This document shows, piece after piece, positions 13,635-15,552 of a DNA stretch of 15,552 nt (its first letter is position 1; each line of letters opens with the position of its first letter). A program made the translations under genes and the position numbers. Source of the DNA: an uncultured Collinsella sp. (lineage in GTDB: Bacteria; Actinomycetota; Coriobacteriia; Coriobacteriales; Coriobacteriaceae); assembly GCA_900547655.1 (NCBI GenBank), contig URHQ01000050.1, positions 1-15,552 of the forward strand, read 5' to 3'. The notes under the pieces are model-generated. The model was not told the origin of the DNA. It did not search any database and saw nothing but the letters and a program-made list of their open reading frames with translations.

Positions 13635-13676
13635 ATGAACCACGGTTTGATTCATTGCTGTCGAGAGGACGGATAA
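13635..13676 (+). CDS. Possible 13-codon leader ORF before the glycosyltransferase
   Basis: ATG at 13635 opens a short frame, MNHGLIHCCREDG, ending with TAA at 13674-13676. The stop is separated by one base from the TTG start of the next gene, and GGGGTG about 5 bases upstream could serve as ribosome site. The tight spacing hints at translational coupling. It may equally be chance; nothing is known of such a peptide. Confidence 0.25.
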   Translation: MNHGLIHCCREDG

Positions 13677-13677
13677 C

Positions 13678-14718
13678 TTGGTTCGACGTGGCTCGCATCC
13701 GCGACTTTCGGTGATCCTTGTGGTAGAAGGTTCGCCCAGCTATGCGATGCGTGCGCTCGAGAGTATCCAGAACCAAGACCTCTACGATTTGCAGATTGTC
13801 GTTGTCTGCCGCGATGCTGCGCCCGGTGTGCGCCATTCGCTTCAAGTTGCTGCCGACAGGGACATTCATATTGATTTGATTGACGTCGAGGACGCGAAGC
13901 GCGGTGCTTGTCTTCGTGCCGGTTTTGCTGCCTCGCGCGGCTCTCAAATCATCGCTATGAACGCCGATGAGTGGTTTGCTCCGCAGTCCCTTTCCAAGAT
14001 GGTCGATATCGCGTGCGATACTGCGGCAGACATAGTGCTCCCCACGGTGTCGCTCGACCGCTATGATGCACATCGAGAGCGCCATTCGCGCGTCTTGGAT
14101 GCTGCTCATATTTCCATTGATAGCAAATCTTCGATGGTGGCCGGGCTGCCTCAGTTGATTTTAGGCGGCCTAGTCGTTCAGACCTCTGGCGTGATGTACA
14201 GCCGCTCGCTGTTTGAGGCATGCCTTTTGTGCGACAAAGCGTTTCGCACAGTTGGGTTTATGGCTTGTGCGCTCTCGCGGGCGCAGCGCGTCTCCGGCTG
14301 CGGCGACGCTTGTTTCCACGCGGCGGCACCTAAGCTTACAGATGCCTTTGATCCCACCATGTATGCCAAGGTATCCGATGACACCCGAGCGCTCGACGAG
14401 CTTGCGGACTCACTCTCGGAAGCAGATAGCGGTGGTCGGCTCAAGCTGGCAAGCCAAAAGTTCTACTTTGCCGGACTGGTCGCCTGCATCGAGAATTTGT
14501 GTCTGAGCCCGCACGGGTTGTCGTCAATCGAGCGTTCCGCCCGCATGCGTGATATGCTCGATGCGCCTCGAACCCGTCAGATGGTCGCCGCGCTCAAGGA
14601 CAACCATCGGGGACTCGGTCTGTTGTTTGGGCCGATTGCCAGCGCCAAGCCCGCGCGCTGCGTGATGTGTACGCATCTGGCAGCTTTTCTTAACCGGACG
14701 GGCGCAAAAACCGCCTAA
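13678..14718 (+). CDS. Family-2-like glycosyltransferase, function unknown
   Basis: The 346-residue protein has an N-terminal GT-A type fold: LSVILVVEGSPSYAMRALES (10-29), DLQIVVVCRD (37-46), GACLRAGFAASRGSQIIAMN (76-95), then ADEWFAP (96-102). The place of the usual DxD motif reads N95-A-D97-E98, so metal binding is doubtful. The second half (about 150-346) matches nothing I recognise and has no clear membrane segment. The protein has twelve cysteines, including CLLC (182-185) and CVMC (328-331), many for a glycosyltransferase. The start is TTG at 13678 with AGAGGA upstream; a stop just before it excludes earlier starts. Cell-envelope or polysaccharide work is a guess from the fold. Confidence 0.65.
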   Translation: MVRRGSHPRLSVILVVEGSPSYAMRALESIQNQDLYDLQIVVVCRDAAPGVRHSLQVAADRDIHIDLIDVEDAKRGACLRAGFAASRGSQIIAMNADEWFAPQSLSKMVDIACDTAADIVLPTVSLDRYDAHRERHSRVLDAAHISIDSKSSMVAGLPQLILGGLVVQTSGVMYSRSLFEACLLCDKAFRTVGFMACALSRAQRVSGCGDACFHAAAPKLTDAFDPTMYAKVSDDTRALDELADSLSEADSGGRLKLASQKFYFAGLVACIENLCLSPHGLSSIERSARMRDMLDAPRTRQMVAALKDNHRGLGLLFGPIASAKPARCVMCTHLAAFLNRTGAKTA

Positions 14719-14850
14719 ACGGCTCATTACGAAACAAACTTGCATAGAATTGTTTCGAAATGCGTTCTTATACACAAAAGCCTTCAAATAGCGTTAAACT
14801 ATTCAATCACTGATTGATTGTCTCCGCCATCTTTTGGAGAGAGGGTTTGT
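14719..14850 (+). promoter_or_regulatory. argR upstream region with promoter and operator-like palindromes
   Basis: A likely -10 TAAACT (14795-14800) has TACACA (14771-14776) 18 bases upstream. The perfect palindrome TCAATCA-C-TGATTGA (14803-14817) covers the predicted start of transcription, where a bound protein would block it. ArgR often represses its own gene, but this palindrome is not a close match to the known ARG box (TGAAT/ATTCA halves). A second inverted repeat, CGAAACAA (14730-14737) with TTGTTTCG (14750-14757), lies further upstream. Confidence 0.45.
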
Positions 14851-15288
14851 ATGGCTAAAAAACGCAATGGGCGCCAGGATGCCATTAGAGATATTGTGCG
14901 CAATAAGGACGTCCGTACGCAGCGCGTGCTGGTCGATGAGCTCCGTGCCATGGGCTTTGATTGCACGCAGGCGACTGTCTCTCGCGATATTGCCGACATG
15001 GGGCTGCGTAAGCTCCCTGAGGGCATCTATGTTCTGGCAGAGGACCTGCATCTGCAGCGTATGGTTTCCGAGCTCGTAACGGGCGTTCTACGTACCGATA
15101 ATCTGGTCATGATCAAGGCTCAGCCTGGCACGGCTTCCGGCATCGCCGCCGCCGTTGATGCGGCAGAGTTGCCCGATGTGCTTGGCTCGCTTGCCGGCAA
15201 CGATACGATTTTGGTTATTGCCCAGACGGCCGAGGACGGTGAGCGTCTCGAGGCGCTGATCAATAAGCTGAGCAATTCTCGCAAGTAG
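14851..15288 (+). CDS. argR: Arginine repressor ArgR
   Basis: The 145-residue protein shows the N-terminal winged helix of ArgR, with the recognition stretch TQATVSRDIADMGLRK. Its C-terminal domain binds arginine and forms hexamers: PGTASGIAAAVDAAELPDVLGSLAGNDTILVI. It controls arginine biosynthesis and catabolism genes according to arginine level. The ATG at 14851 has GGAGAGAGGG (14836-14845) upstream; an in-frame TTG at 14818 would add 11 residues but lies before that site, next to the palindrome. No arginine genes are beside it, so it acts at a distance, perhaps also on itself. Confidence 0.95.
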   Translation: MAKKRNGRQDAIRDIVRNKDVRTQRVLVDELRAMGFDCTQATVSRDIADMGLRKLPEGIYVLAEDLHLQRMVSELVTGVLRTDNLVMIKAQPGTASGIAAAVDAAELPDVLGSLAGNDTILVIAQTAEDGERLEALINKLSNSRK

Positions 15289-15337
15289 GCGTGCGGGCCG
15301 TGCGCTCGGCACTGTGTGCGTGACATGGTGGCTTGTA

Positions 15338-15367
15338 AGGGGGTATCGACGTTGGTCGGTACCCCCT
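15338..15367 (+). terminator. Probable terminator after argR
   Basis: A 13-bp stem with one G-T wobble runs from AGGGGGTATCGAC (15338-15350) to GTCGGTACCCCCT (15355-15367) around the loop GTTG. It is followed by ATATTGTTT, a weak T-rich stretch. It stands 49 bases after the argR stop and is the natural end of that transcript. Confidence 0.75.
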
Positions 15368-15415
15368 ATATTGTTTGCCGGTATAAAGACCGTCCACCAG
15401 GTCGCTTTAAACTAA

Positions 15416-15454
15416 AAGGCCCCCGAGCAGTTTAATAAGCTGCTCGGGGGCCTT
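15416..15454 (-). terminator. Terminator between convergent genes, stronger on the minus strand
   Basis: A perfect 15-bp stem pairs 15416-15430 with 15440-15454 around a 9-base loop. Read on the minus strand it is followed by CCTTTTAGTTT, a good T-rich tail; on the plus strand only GTTGCT follows. It therefore mainly ends the leftward gene whose stop is at 15478-15480, and may back up the argR terminator. Confidence 0.85.
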
Positions 15455-15477
15455 GTTGCTAATGGCCGGATGAATTT

Positions 15478-15552
15478 CTAGCCGACCGTATCGTCAGGCG
15501 TGGGCGAGGGGTCGGGAGTGGGCGTAGGCGTGGGCGTAGGCGTGCCGCCATC
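15478..15552 (-). CDS. C-terminal end of a Pro/Thr-rich protein (partial)
   Basis: On the minus strand the frame reads 24 residues, DGGTPTPTPTPTPDPSPTPD followed by DTVG, then TAG (15478-15480). The rest lies beyond the window. Pro-Thr tails like this are frequent at the end of secreted or membrane-bound cell-envelope proteins, for example class A penicillin-binding proteins in Gram-positive bacteria; that is a guess. The repeat shows in the DNA as two 12-base copies (15518-15529 and 15530-15541). The minus-strand terminator 24 bases after the stop supports a real gene end. Confidence 0.7.
   Translation of the reverse strand, partial: DGGTPTPTPTPTPDPSPTPDDTVG

Noticed and set aside
14818..14850. 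TTG start for argR giving 11 more residues
   Set aside because: It lies upstream of the clear GGAGAGAGGG ribosome site, and ATG at 14851 gives the normal ArgR start.

Overview
The window looks like chromosomal DNA of a gut-type Actinomycetota bacterium of the class Coriobacteriia, most likely Collinsella or a close relative. The evidence is strong G/C preference at third codon positions, a short zinc-binding S14, a cysteine-free S4, ATG/GTG/TTG starts with strong Shine-Dalgarno sites, and the order rplO-secY-adk-map-infA-rpmJ-rpsM-rpsK-rpsD-rpoA-rplQ-truA. The genus call is an inference from gene content and protein character; no database search was possible. The first 37 bases are not genomic: they are an Illumina Nextera adapter with the Tn5 mosaic end, so the left contig end is artificial.

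Left part (38-2434): three accessory genes of the selenium-dependent molybdenum hydroxylase system. A truncated yqeC runs leftwards. From a shared ~100-base intergenic region, yqeB and an xdhC-family gene run rightwards. They would mature a molybdenum enzyme such as a xanthine dehydrogenase or purine hydroxylase encoded elsewhere. A long hairpin (2453-2519) closes this part.

Central part (2747-12599): a long rightward housekeeping block for the ribosome, protein export and transcription: rplE, rpsN, rpsH, rplF, rplR, rpsE, rpmD, rplO, secY, adk, map, infA, rpmJ, rpsM, rpsK, rpsD, rpoA, rplQ. It begins abruptly at rplE; the genes that usually precede it (rplN, rplX and the S10 cluster) are absent, and rplE has its own leader and possible promoter. 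A ~130-base imperfect palindrome overlaps the end of map. A promoter lies before infA, and a leader with two hairpins able to form a kissing interaction lies before rpmJ. A textbook terminator follows rplQ.

Right part (12660-15552): truA; an unrecognised, cysteine-rich family-2-like glycosyltransferase with a TTG start directly behind a 13-codon ORF; argR with a 15-bp operator-like palindrome at its predicted transcription start; two strong hairpins; and, on the opposite strand, the last 24 codons of a Pro/Thr-rich protein cut by the window edge.

No transposon, CRISPR array, tRNA, rRNA or phage gene was seen. Most of the window is ordinary conserved sequence. What deserves a second look is non-coding: the structured leaders, the long palindromes and the broken spc operon.
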